From: Clostridium punense
GTDB taxonomy: Bacteria; Bacillota; Clostridia; Clostridiales; Clostridiaceae
DNA length: 64,000 bases
Assembly (NCBI RefSeq): GCF_017874425.1
Contig: NZ_JAGGLL010000005.1
Span: 62,001 to 126,000 of the forward strand
Reading direction: 5' to 3'
Part shown: piece by piece, positions 54,079 through 62,501 of the stretch
How positions within the stretch are numbered: the stretch's first letter is position 1
How the letters are laid out: each line of letters opens with the position of its first letter
Made by a program: the position numbers and the translations under genes
Notes under the pieces: model-generated
Seen by the model: the letters and a program-made list of their open reading frames with translations, nothing else
Database searches by the model: none
What the model was told of the DNA's origin: nothing

Positions 54079-54102
54079 GACAGAATCCGCGCACCCCTGG
54101 GG
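54078..54102. repeat. REP-like palindrome between RAYT and ATPase genes
   Basis: CGACAGAATCCGCGCACCCC then TGGGG. Identical over 25 bases to the copy at 55989. Confidence 0.75.
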
Positions 54103-54111
54103 ATTAACTTG

Positions 54112-54151
54112 CTCGTCGGACGACTCGTCGGTCCTCCGACGACCTGTCGGA
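54112..54151. other. GC-rich CGTCGG hairpin cluster
   Basis: CGTCGG occurs twice and CCGACG and TGTCGG once each within 38 bp; CGTCGG-TCCT-CCGACG is a perfect stem (54126-54141). Unlike the surrounding AT-rich DNA; lies next to a REP. Confidence 0.5.
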
Positions 54152-54188
54152 TATCATGATCTTTTCTCAATGTTAGAGTATTCAATGG

Positions 54189-55946
54189 TTAAATTTTTTT
54201 TAATTGATAAGTTGTGCTGCTACTCTTTCCCTTCTTTTCTATCAAGCCCTTTTCTATTAAGCTATTAAACAAAATAACACTTTGATGTTTTGTATATCCT
54301 AGGGTTTCTCTACTAAGACTATTATTAATATAACCATTCTTCTTAATAAAATTAATTACTTTCACTTCATCATTATTTAATAAAGTAGAATCACTCTCTT
54401 TATTCTCTTCAGAGGCTTGGTTTTTTTTATCATCTGCCTTATTAATATTGTGTTCATTTATTATCTTAAAATTTTTTGCTAAATAATATCTAGTTCCTCT
54501 TCCTATACCATCTGATTCTAGATATCCCTTTTCAACTAGTAATGACAAAACTTTATTACTATTTATGGCATGAGTGTCAATTAGTTGTTGTAATCTATAA
54601 TTAGTAACATAACCTTCTTGATGTGCAGTAATAAGTGCCATAACCTCATCCTTGTTCAATTGTTCGTATTCTTCCTCTAATATCTCCTTAAGCAATTCAA
54701 CGCTTTTCATGGGGAGCATTGAAACAGTTCTTAAGATAAGATTTATTCTATCTGGATTGTATTCCTCTTCTAAGTCTGGTGCAATCCACTTCTGTTCTTT
54801 CCATGCTAATTGAATATTTTCTAGCCCTGACCCTGCACGCTCTCCAATGCCTAGCAGATTAAACATTTTAAATATATTTTCGTTTCTTGGATCACTCACT
54901 CCACCTTTTAAAGCTTCTTCTCTAGAAACTCTTAACGTGCCAGGATTAGAAAACTTAAAGTAGGTTTTACCTTTTTCAATAACTATTCCTCTTGGAACTC
55001 TATAGTCTGCATGTATAAGTGCATTGGCTACTGCTTCTCTTATAGCCTTATGAACTCTTGTATCATCTTGTCTAGTACCATTAATAACCCTAAAAGGAAC
55101 ATTTATATTATCAACTATTTTATTAATGACCTTATAATAAAAATCAAATATATTTCCCGACCATGTTCCCTCAGAGGATATTACTCTATATTCCCACCTA
55201 ATATCTTCTGAATATTTTTCTCTATAGTCAAGAAAATATTTTGGAAACTCATCAATTATGGCCCTTTCTTCTCCAAACATCAAAAGTCCAGCAACAGTAA
55301 CCCCCTCATGACTGGTTTTTCTATCCTTTCCATATGCGCCCAATTTATATAAAAACGTTTTTGTATCAAGGGATATCCATGGATGATCTGGCTTAACTGC
55401 ACTCAACCTATTTCTAAAGCTTTTTATAGAATCTTCATTTAAATCATCTATATCAAAACCCTCTAATATTTTGCTATCTTGTGATTCCTCTGTTTGATCA
55501 GCCAGCATTCTAGTTATTTCTTCCCTTGAACATTTATAATCACCTGAATAGTTTCTCCTAAATACACCTGAATGTTTACCTTCATTAAAAGGATTTTCAC
55601 CAATATACACAGGTCTCTGCTTCCTATCTGCTCTTGGTATAGTTATTTTTATTATGCTTTTTTCATCAGATACTTTTAACTCTACATTTTCATTACTTAA
55701 AATGTTGGCACTCACCTTCTTAGGATTATTTATATTATCCCAAAAGTCCTTAATTAAATGATCTGGATTATCTACTCCTGTAACATAAAACTTGTTAGAC
55801 TTTTCTTGTATTCCTAATAATATAGTTCCACCATTTGTATTTGCAAAGGCAGAATAAGATTCCCATAAATCTTTTGGCAACCCTCCCGATGCATCTTTAC
55901 ACTCTATTTCATCACTTTCTGCTAAACTATAAATGTCCAGATTCAT
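54189..55946 (-). CDS. AlbA_2/Schlafen-like ATP-binding transcriptional regulator
   Basis: 585 residues. The N-terminal ~130 are an AlbA_2 (Schlafen-type) putative nucleic-acid-binding domain (ESDEIECKDA..YSAFANTNGGTILLGIQE). Residues ~230-400 resemble a GHKL ATP-binding domain (REAVANALIHADYR, GERAGSGLENI). The C-terminal ~180 contain two winged-helix modules (YVTNYRLQQLIDTHAINSNKVLSLL and LSRETLGYTKHQSVILFNSLI). Commonly annotated as a helix-turn-helix regulator; it also occurs as accessory or defence cargo. It lies exactly between two direct REP copies. Confidence 0.83.
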   Translation of the reverse strand: MNLDIYSLAESDEIECKDASGGLPKDLWESYSAFANTNGGTILLGIQEKSNKFYVTGVDNPDHLIKDFWDNINNPKKVSANILSNENVELKVSDEKSIIKITIPRADRKQRPVYIGENPFNEGKHSGVFRRNYSGDYKCSREEITRMLADQTEESQDSKILEGFDIDDLNEDSIKSFRNRLSAVKPDHPWISLDTKTFLYKLGAYGKDRKTSHEGVTVAGLLMFGEERAIIDEFPKYFLDYREKYSEDIRWEYRVISSEGTWSGNIFDFYYKVINKIVDNINVPFRVINGTRQDDTRVHKAIREAVANALIHADYRVPRGIVIEKGKTYFKFSNPGTLRVSREEALKGGVSDPRNENIFKMFNLLGIGERAGSGLENIQLAWKEQKWIAPDLEEEYNPDRINLILRTVSMLPMKSVELLKEILEEEYEQLNKDEVMALITAHQEGYVTNYRLQQLIDTHAINSNKVLSLLVEKGYLESDGIGRGTRYYLAKNFKIINEHNINKADDKKNQASEENKESDSTLLNNDEVKVINFIKKNGYINNSLSRETLGYTKHQSVILFNSLIEKGLIEKKGKSSSTTYQLKKI

Positions 55947-55977
55947 TTTATCACCACACTTTTATCATTCTAAAATA

Positions 55978-57024
55978 TTAAATTCCTTCGACAGAATCCG
56001 CGCACCCCTGGGGTACTTCGTACCCGCTTGGATTTGTTTGTTGCCAGTGCCAAGAATCTCTGCACATGTCCTCAAGGGTTTTCTCTGCCTTCCAGCCTAA
56101 TTCCTTAAGGGCCTTAGTAGAATCTGCAAAACAAGTTGCGATATCTCCTGATCTTCTAGCTGTTACTTCATAAGGAATTTTCTGTCCTGTAGCCTTTTCA
56201 AAGCTATTAACCACATCTAAAACACTGTAGCCAACTCCAGTACCTAAGTTGTAAGCATCAACTCCAGTAGAATTCATAATCTTTTCAACAGCTTTTAAGT
56301 GGCCTTTAGCAAGGTCAACTACATGGATATAATCCCTTACCCCTGTACCATCATGGGTTTCATAGTCATTTCCAAAGACCCCAAGCTTTTCTCTCTTACC
56401 CACTGCAACTTGGGTTATGTATGGCATTAAGTTATTTGGAATACCATTAGGATCCTCTCCAATTTTTCCACTTTCATGAGCTCCAATTGGATTAAAGTAT
56501 CTTAAAAGAGCAATGCTCCACTTTGAATTTGCCACAAACACATCTCTTAAAATTTGCTCTATCATAAGTTTTGTGCTTCCATAAGGGTTTGTTGTGCTAA
56601 GAGGTAAGTCTTCAGTTAATGGTGATATGTTGTTCATTCCATAAACCGTTGCTGAAGAGCTAAATACCATTTTATTTACTCCAAACTTCTCCATAACTTC
56701 ACAAAGAATTAAAGTTCCAGTGATATTGTTGTGATAGTATCTAAGAGGAATTTGCACTGACTCTCCCACAGCCTTAAGTCCAGCAAAGTGAATTACAGCC
56801 TCAATGGAATTTTCACTAAATACCTTTTCTAAAGCTTCCTTATCTAAAATATCTGCTTCGTAAAACTTTAAAGTCTTTCCTGTTATATCCTGAACTCTTT
56901 TTAATGCTTCTGGCTTACTATTTGAAAAGTTATCTACAACTACTACCTCATATCCAGCATTTAATAGCTCTACGCAGGTATGAGTACCAATATACCCTGC
57001 TCCACCTGTTACTAATATAGACAT
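55978..57024 (-). CDS. galE: UDP-glucose 4-epimerase with REP-encoded C-terminus
   Basis: A 348-residue extended short-chain dehydrogenase. The NAD motif is GGAGYIGTH (7-15), the catalytic SSSATVYG with YGSTK (YxxxK), and the substrate segment [26 protein letters not shown] is typical. It interconverts UDP-Glc and UDP-Gal (or GlcNAc/GalNAc) for surface glycans. The normal end would be near NPSGYE; the last 12 residues ([12 protein letters not shown]) are encoded by an inserted REP palindrome. A ribosome site GGGAGAG precedes the ATG. Confidence 0.95.
   Translation of the reverse strand: MSILVTGGAGYIGTHTCVELLNAGYEVVVVDNFSNSKPEALKRVQDITGKTLKFYEADILDKEALEKVFSENSIEAVIHFAGLKAVGESVQIPLRYYHNNITGTLILCEVMEKFGVNKMVFSSSATVYGMNNISPLTEDLPLSTTNPYGSTKLMIEQILRDVFVANSKWSIALLRYFNPIGAHESGKIGEDPNGIPNNLMPYITQVAVGKREKLGVFGNDYETHDGTGVRDYIHVVDLAKGHLKAVEKIMNSTGVDAYNLGTGVGYSVLDVVNSFEKATGQKIPYEVTARRSGDIATCFADSTKALKELGWKAEKTLEDMCRDSWHWQQTNPSGYEVPQGCADSVEGI
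55989..56015. repeat. REP-like palindrome inside the 3' end of galE
   Basis: CGACAGAATCCGCGCACCCC then TGGGGTA, followed by ACTTCGT-ACCC. It is translated as part of galE. Confidence 0.75.
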
Positions 57025-57311
57025 AACTGATCTCTCCCTTTATTTTGTTATAGGTTAGTATGTGTTCACATACCAAGTATGTGTAATATAACAAATTATA
57101 CCACAAAACCTTTTTTGTGAAAAACATTCTACTCTTTACTTATTTATGATAATTTATTTTATTCTTCATTCTGTAGGATTACCTTTATGCATCTATGCCA
57201 TACCCCTGAAACATCTTAAAATAAAAAAAGTTAAATCCCTTACATCCGTAATTAGTGGAATAACTACCTTCAAAAATGTAATTACCATATACTTTTTTTT
57301 ACAATTTATTG

Positions 57312-57317
57312 TATAAT
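57312..57317 (+). promoter_or_regulatory. -10 element of the LCP gene 1 promoter region
   Basis: TATAAT in a block TTATTGTATAATGGTTATA that is duplicated at 58969-58990 before the second LCP gene. No good -35 was found, so the promoter call rests on the conserved duplication and the -10. Confidence 0.4.
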
Positions 57318-57365
57318 GGTTATAACTTTATTTACAATAAAGTTAGTATTATAATAACTTTTGCA

Positions 57366-57432
57366 TAAGGCATCTTGAAAAATAAACAAGATAGTATGTT
57401 TCTATATTTTACTTATCATTTATTTTAAGATG
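57366..57432. repeat. short MITE relative (~67 bp)
   Basis: TAAGGCATCTTGAAAAATAA to ATTTATTTTAAGATG; tips of family 1 with a short AT-rich middle (AGTATGTTTCTATATTTTAC). A sister copy is at 59028. Confidence 0.65.
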
Positions 57433-57518
57433 AATAAGTAAAAGTGTATCAGTATAATTTGAAATTAAGCGTAAAGTATAATAAGCTTTCATAACCTACT
57501 TACTACTTATATAGCTTA

Positions 57519-57667
57519 TTAAATAATGGACAAGTTCATTTTGTTTAACAACTTCAGAAGCATATTTAGACACATAGACACCTTTGTTACGCCAAAGTAA
57601 CTTGGCTACGCTGACTAGCTGTTACTTTAAAAGATAGAATACTTAAAACTTCCAAAATGTTGTTAAA
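57519..57667. repeat. palindromic element type 2, copy 2
   Basis: It starts TTAAATAATGGACAAGTTC and ends CAAAATGTTGTTAAA. The parallel promoter copy at 59180 lacks it and reads CTTATTAAAAGAAAAC straight through, so the insert is ~144 bp with a TTAAA duplication. It is longer than copy 1 because of a middle segment containing GTTACGCCAAAGTAAC. It lies ~45 bp before the first LCP start. Confidence 0.75.
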
Positions 57668-57711
57668 AGAAAACTACTATAGTGGTAAATTAGAAAGAGG
57701 GTATAACTTTT

Positions 57712-58725
57712 ATGGGAGAAAGAATGGAAAAAAATAAGACTCAAAGAATAAAAAGAAAAAGAAGACAAAGAAAAATATTACTAGGATTAATTATTTTTTT
57801 AGCCTTCATTGTTGTTAGTACAGTTGCCTATGGATATCTAACCTTAAGCAAAATAAAAACTAAAGACTTCACAGAAGACAAACAAGAACTTGGAATAGAA
57901 CAAAAGGTTGAAGAAAAAATTACTGATGAGAAAAAGAAAATCAGAAATATAGTTCTACTTGGAATTGACCAGCTTGAGGGTGATGTTGGACGCTCTGATG
58001 CAGTAGTAATTGCAACGGTAGACCCAGTTCATAAAAAACTTAAGCTTACTTCTTTAATGAGAGATTCCTATGTTAATATTCCTAGCTGTGGCTATGATAA
58101 GTTAACTCACGCTTATGCCTTTGGAAAAGAGCAACTATCTCTTAAAACCATAAACCAAAACTTTGGTCTTAACATAACAGATTATGTTAAGGTTAACTTT
58201 GGACAAATGGAAAAAGTTATAGATGCAGTTGGAGGATTAGATATAGAAATTAGAAGTGATGAGCTTGCTAATATGAATAAGCACATTCGTGACTTATCTA
58301 AAAAAGGAGGGGTAACGGCAGAGGAAATTAGCTCTCCTGGTATGAAACATCTAAATGGACTTCAAGCCTTAGCTTATACGAGAATTAGAGGTACTGATGG
58401 CGGTGATTATGAAAGAACTGAAAGGCATAGAAATGTTTTGACTATGTTATTCGATAAAATAACCTCTGCTGGCCTTGGAAAACTTCCTGGAATAGTTAAT
58501 AAGCTTCTTCCATTAGTTGAAACAAGTTTATCCAGTGGTGAAATACTAGACTTAGCATCCACTGCACTAACCATAGGAAATAAGAAAATTGAGCAACAAA
58601 GATTCCCCTTAGACAAATTTAGTAAAGGGGATATAATTAACGAAGTATATCAACTACAATTTGACGAAGAGCCTACTAGAGATCAAATCTTTAAGTATTT
58701 ATTTGAAGATATAAAACCTAATTAG
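57712..58725 (+). CDS. LytR-CpsA-Psr (LCP) family glycopolymer transferase (1)
   Basis: 337 residues. A cytoplasmic basic N-terminus (KRKRRQRK), one membrane helix (about 21-43) and an extracellular LCP domain: NIVLLGIDQ..GRSDAVVIATVD, LTSLMRDSYVNIP, YDKLTHAYAFG and LAYTRIR, all intact. LCP proteins attach undecaprenyl-linked teichoic acids or capsules to peptidoglycan. First of two tandem copies. The ATG at 57712 has AGAGGG at a long spacing; ATG 57724 with GGGAGA is also possible. Confidence 0.92.
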   Translation: MGERMEKNKTQRIKRKRRQRKILLGLIIFLAFIVVSTVAYGYLTLSKIKTKDFTEDKQELGIEQKVEEKITDEKKKIRNIVLLGIDQLEGDVGRSDAVVIATVDPVHKKLKLTSLMRDSYVNIPSCGYDKLTHAYAFGKEQLSLKTINQNFGLNITDYVKVNFGQMEKVIDAVGGLDIEIRSDELANMNKHIRDLSKKGGVTAEEISSPGMKHLNGLQALAYTRIRGTDGGDYERTERHRNVLTMLFDKITSAGLGKLPGIVNKLLPLVETSLSSGEILDLASTALTIGNKKIEQQRFPLDKFSKGDIINEVYQLQFDEEPTRDQIFKYLFEDIKPN

Positions 58726-58738
58726 CAATACATTTACC

Positions 58739-58771
58739 AAAGGGAGTAATGAAATATTTTACTCCCCTTTT
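58739..58771 (+). terminator. Rho-independent terminator after LCP gene 1
   Basis: AAAGGGAGTAA / TTTTACTCCCCTTTT stem followed by TATTTTTAT. A second hairpin (AACTAGTCTT..AAGACTAGTT, 58867-58891) with T-run on the minus strand lies further on; no gene on that strand was found for it. Confidence 0.85.
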
Positions 58772-58973
58772 ATTTTTATATAAAATTCGAGCTGATATAA
58801 GAACTAACTATAAATTGCCATAAGACTATTATCATGCCGTAAAACTATAATTTAACTCCATAAAAAAACTAGTCTTTTTTTAAGACTAGTTCCTCAATTA
58901 AATGCCAACTCTGTCAGTTCTCTGGACATATATACCATTCTCTGGGGTGCTTCTTTTTTTCTGCAACTTATTG

Positions 58974-58979
58974 TATAAT
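58974..58979 (+). promoter_or_regulatory. -10 element of the LCP gene 2 promoter region
   Basis: TATAAT in the duplicated promoter block, same context as 57312-57317. Confidence 0.4.
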
Positions 58980-59027
58980 GATTATAGCTTTATTTAAAAT
59001 AAAGTTAGTATTATAATAACTTTTGTA

Positions 59028-59097
59028 TAAGGCATCTAAAAAATAGTCAATATAGTATGTTTCTCTATTTTCGACTATTATTTATTTTAGGATGCAT
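59028..59097. repeat. short MITE relative (~70 bp)
   Basis: TAAGGCATCTAAAAAATAGT to TTTATTTTAGGATGCATA, sister of the copy at 57366; carried along by duplication of the LCP promoter region. Confidence 0.65.
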
Positions 59098-59227
59098 AGG
59101 TAAAAGTGCATCAGTATAATTTAAAATTAAGCGTAAATATAATAAGCTTTCATAACCTACTTACAACTTATATGGCTTATTAAAAGAAAACTACTATAGT
59201 GGCAATTTAGAAAGAAGGTATAACTTT

Positions 59228-60247
59228 ATGGGAGAAAGAATGGAGCGAAATAAAGCTCAAAGAATAAAAAGAAAAAGAAGGCAAAGAAAAATATTGCTAG
59301 GATTGATTGTATTTCTATTTTTTGTTGTCGTTAGCACTGTTGTCTACGGATACCTCACCTTAAGCAAAATAAAAACTAAGGACTTCACAGAAAACAAAGA
59401 AGAGCTTGGAATACAGCAGGAAGTTGAAGCAAAAATCACTGATGATAAAAAGAAAATTAAAAATATAGTTCTTCTTGGAATTGATCAGCGTGAAAATGAT
59501 GGTGGTCGTTCTGATGCAGTAGTAATTGCAACGGTAGACCCAGTTCACAATAAACTTAAGCTTACTTCTTTAATGAGAGATTCCTATGTTAATATTCCTG
59601 GCCGTGGCTATGATAAGTTAACTCATGCTTATGCCTTTGGAAAAGAACAACTATCTATTAAAACCATAAACCAAAACTTTGGTCTTAACATAACAGATTA
59701 TGTTAAGGTTAACTTTGAAGAAATGGAAAAAGTTATAGATGCAGTAGGTGGATTAGATATAGAAATAAGAAGTGATGAGCTTGATAATATGAATGAACAC
59801 ATTCGTGACTTATCTAAAAGAGCTGGAGTAACAGCAAAAGAAATTAGTTCACCTGGTATGAAACATCTAAACGGACTTCAAGCCTTAGCTTACACAAGAA
59901 TTAGATATACTAATGGTGGAGATGCAGAAAGAACAGAAAGACATAGAAAGGTTTTAACTATGTTATTTGATAAAATAACATCTGCTGGCCCTGGAAAACT
60001 TCCTGGAATGGTTAATAAGCTTCTTCCATTAGTTGAAACAAGTTTATCCAGTGGTGAAATACTAGATTTAGCATCTACTTCTCTAACCATAGGAAATAAA
60101 AAGGTTGAACAACAAAGATTCCCATTAGATCAATTTAGTAAAGGGGATAAAATTAACGGAGTTTACCAATTAACTTTTGATGAAGAGCCTACTAGAGATC
60201 AAATCTTTAAATATCTATTTGACGATATAAAACCTAGTGGCAAGTAA
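59228..60247 (+). CDS. LytR-CpsA-Psr (LCP) family glycopolymer transferase (2)
   Basis: 339 residues, near-identical in layout and highly similar in sequence to the copy at 57712 (GRSDAVVIATVDPVH, LTSLMRDSYVNIP, YDKLTHAYAFG, LAYTRIR). One N-terminal membrane helix. The duplication includes about 400 bp of upstream DNA with promoter and short MITE, so both are likely expressed from equivalent promoters. Differences cluster in loops (REND vs LEGD; YTNGGDAE vs GTDGGDYE), leaving room for different acceptor or donor polymers. Confidence 0.92.
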   Translation: MGERMERNKAQRIKRKRRQRKILLGLIVFLFFVVVSTVVYGYLTLSKIKTKDFTENKEELGIQQEVEAKITDDKKKIKNIVLLGIDQRENDGGRSDAVVIATVDPVHNKLKLTSLMRDSYVNIPGRGYDKLTHAYAFGKEQLSIKTINQNFGLNITDYVKVNFEEMEKVIDAVGGLDIEIRSDELDNMNEHIRDLSKRAGVTAKEISSPGMKHLNGLQALAYTRIRYTNGGDAERTERHRKVLTMLFDKITSAGPGKLPGMVNKLLPLVETSLSSGEILDLASTSLTIGNKKVEQQRFPLDQFSKGDKINGVYQLTFDEEPTRDQIFKYLFDDIKPSGK

Positions 60248-60255
60248 TACATGGA

Positions 60256-60290
60256 AAAGATAGCAGTAATATGTTCTGCTATCTTTATTT
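60256..60290 (+). terminator. Rho-independent terminator after LCP gene 2
   Basis: AAAGATAGCAG / CTGCTATCTTT stem followed by ATTTTTATA. Confidence 0.85.
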
Positions 60291-60465
60291 TTATATAAGA
60301 ATAAATCGTATGCTGATATATTTTTAAATAAGTATCCGCACTCTATCTATAATCTTGCACCCTTTGAGCTATAATTTGAAATGGTCTAATTGCAAGACCT
60401 TAATGGCATTATTTTCAGTTAGAGAAAGTTAAATTCTCTATATAATAAAAAATACACTAAAAGAC

Positions 60466-60499
60466 ATAAGACTTTACACCTCTCAGTGTAAAGTCTTAT
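60466..60499 (-). terminator. terminator of the acetylation operon
   Basis: ATAAGACTTTACAC / GTGTAAAGTCTTAT perfect 14-bp stem, 200 bp downstream of the 60699 gene. The DNA between (60500-60698) is AT-rich with no gene seen. Confidence 0.7.
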
Positions 60500-60698
60500 A
60501 CCTTTTAATGTGACTAGGAATCTTCTTTAACTTGAATTAAGAAACTTGCAGAAAATAACAACTTATTAATTAACCAAAATTATTATGTTCTGGATACATT
60601 ATACCATAATATCCATAAATTTAATATATAATTTCTAAAATTATCTAAAAAAAATTGTGTAACAATTGTGTTAATATTATTTCATAGTAAAATCCTCA

Positions 60699-61280
60699 CT
60701 ACTTTACAGAAGCTTTATTAATTTCAGAACCAAGCACTTCCCTAACCCACTGTAAAACACCGTCATTATATTCTACTGTTAAAAGTTCTTCATATAAAGA
60801 AACAGCTGTAGCATAATCTTCAGGGTTTTTAGTGTTTTGAGCTAATACAGATGCATCATAAGCATTTGTCATCAACTCGTTCTGAACCGCATCTAGCTCT
60901 GCACTTAATCCATTTCTTATATAATCTATGGAATTTGGCAGACTATTAATAGTATATCTAGCTACGTTTATATCACTTTGGGTCTTAGTTTTACGTGCGG
61001 TAACCAAAGTATTATAAGCATTAATATGGAGATTTTTAAGCTCTATATTATTTTTCATTATATTTAACCCTTGATAAGTTGTAAGTTTATCTTCTATAAC
61101 AGATGTATCTTTAACCATGGCCTTTGATATTTCTATATTTTCTAATATTAATTGTTCTCTTTTTTTGCCTTTTTTTGAATTGTATTCATCCACACTTCCA
61201 TAAGCAGTACTTCCAACTAAACCTACTATAACTAAACTAATTATAACTAGGCTAATCTTTAAGGACTTTTTACTTGACAT
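60699..61280 (-). CDS. secreted/membrane-anchored protein of unknown function
   Basis: 193 residues. One N-terminal membrane or signal segment (residues ~6-27), then a mostly helical hydrophilic domain (AMVKDTSVIEDKLTTYQGL.., LYEELLTVEYNDGV). AGGAAGTGAT precedes the ATG. It starts 16 bp after the DHHW gene ends, so it is the last gene of the MBOAT-DHHW operon and probably acts on the extracellular side in the same acetylation or polymer process. No family recognised. Confidence 0.65.
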   Translation of the reverse strand: MSSKKSLKISLVIISLVIVGLVGSTAYGSVDEYNSKKGKKREQLILENIEISKAMVKDTSVIEDKLTTYQGLNIMKNNIELKNLHINAYNTLVTARKTKTQSDINVARYTINSLPNSIDYIRNGLSAELDAVQNELMTNAYDASVLAQNTKNPEDYATAVSLYEELLTVEYNDGVLQWVREVLGSEINKASVK

Positions 61281-61296
61281 AATATATCACTTCCTT

Positions 61297-62490
61297 TTAA
61301 TCTTTTAAATCCCCTTTGAAATTATTATTAGCTCCCTGATAGGTATAAACGGAACTACTAAGAACATAAATAACTAAATCTGGCTTATACTCCTCAATGT
61401 ACTTATAAAGATTCTTATCTTTATAATATCTTAAATCTAATATTCTAGTTTCATTAAAGTGCATCCATAATAGAGGTTCAATTCCATTAGTAAAAGAATC
61501 CCCAAAAATTAATACTTTAGGAAGCTCTTTTCTATCTGTAGTAATTTTCACTTCCTTATTATCTCCATTCATATAGGCTGCATAACTAGAAGCTTCATCT
61601 GTTTTATTAAAATAATAAAGCCTATTGTCTTTATTTCCATTAGCTATTTTTTCATACTTTGGAACAGTGAATTTAGGATTTGGTATTTCTACAAAATCGT
61701 CATTAGGAAATAAGTAATTCATCTTCGCTCCCCAAGATCCATGGAAAGGCTTATTTATCTTCACTGGGTTTAATTCCTCTAACTTATATGGTTCTCTTAC
61801 CTTATAGCCCATATCTCTAACAGAATTTATAATTTCACTATAAGTCAAATAAGCGCCCTTGAAATTATAATGGTGATCTGTCTTATAATATAAATTTTCA
61901 TTATAATTATTGAAGACATCTTTCATATTAATATTTTTTATGCCTACATCATTTAACTTGCCAAAGTATAGTTTATCCTGAAGGGTATAAAACTCACCCA
62001 TGCTTTCAAAATACTTTTCATACTTATCTGAGTTAATGTAAGATTGACCTGGAAGCCCTGTAATTAAAAGCTTTCCACCCTGGTCTTGAATTTTATTATT
62101 CAAATCTGTAATACTGGTAGCAACACTATCTACATCAGTAACTAGTTTTTCCTCATCTAAATGATGTTTAAATCCATTAAAACTTAAAAGATAGCCATCC
62201 TTTCCAACTACCACATCTACATATTTCTTCTTATTAAGCATGGTATTAAGCTTAGAGTTGGCCTTAATCCATTTACCCCTATATATGAATTGATCTTTTA
62301 TATACTCATCAAATTCACTAAATACAGTACCTTCAATTAGCTTCTCCTTAGTAACAACCGGGGGCATAGCTAGTTTTCTATTTTCTAATTTAGAAATTTC
62401 CTCATCCTTTTGTATGAAAGTCAATATTCCTCCAGCAAAGAAGATTGCAACAAAGGTTATTATAAGCAGTATTGAATATATCTTTTTCAT
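61297..62490 (-). CDS. DHHW/AlgX-like SGNH-type O-acetyltransferase partner
   Basis: A 397-residue protein with an N-terminal membrane anchor (5-26) and an extracytoplasmic domain. Seen: ENRKLA, FIYRGKWIKANSKLN, KTDHHYNFKGAYLTY (the DHHxxxxGA signature of the family, providing the catalytic Asp/His) and LIFGDSFTNG (Ser nucleophile block GDSF). Such proteins accept acetyl groups exported by the MBOAT partner and place them on a polysaccharide, as in alginate acetylation. It is 11 bp from the MBOAT gene. Confidence 0.88.
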   Translation of the reverse strand: MKKIYSILLIITFVAIFFAGGILTFIQKDEEISKLENRKLAMPPVVTKEKLIEGTVFSEFDEYIKDQFIYRGKWIKANSKLNTMLNKKKYVDVVVGKDGYLLSFNGFKHHLDEEKLVTDVDSVATSITDLNNKIQDQGGKLLITGLPGQSYINSDKYEKYFESMGEFYTLQDKLYFGKLNDVGIKNINMKDVFNNYNENLYYKTDHHYNFKGAYLTYSEIINSVRDMGYKVREPYKLEELNPVKINKPFHGSWGAKMNYLFPNDDFVEIPNPKFTVPKYEKIANGNKDNRLYYFNKTDEASSYAAYMNGDNKEVKITTDRKELPKVLIFGDSFTNGIEPLLWMHFNETRILDLRYYKDKNLYKYIEEYKPDLVIYVLSSSVYTYQGANNNFKGDLKD

Positions 62491-62501
62491 TATCCCACCT
62501 C

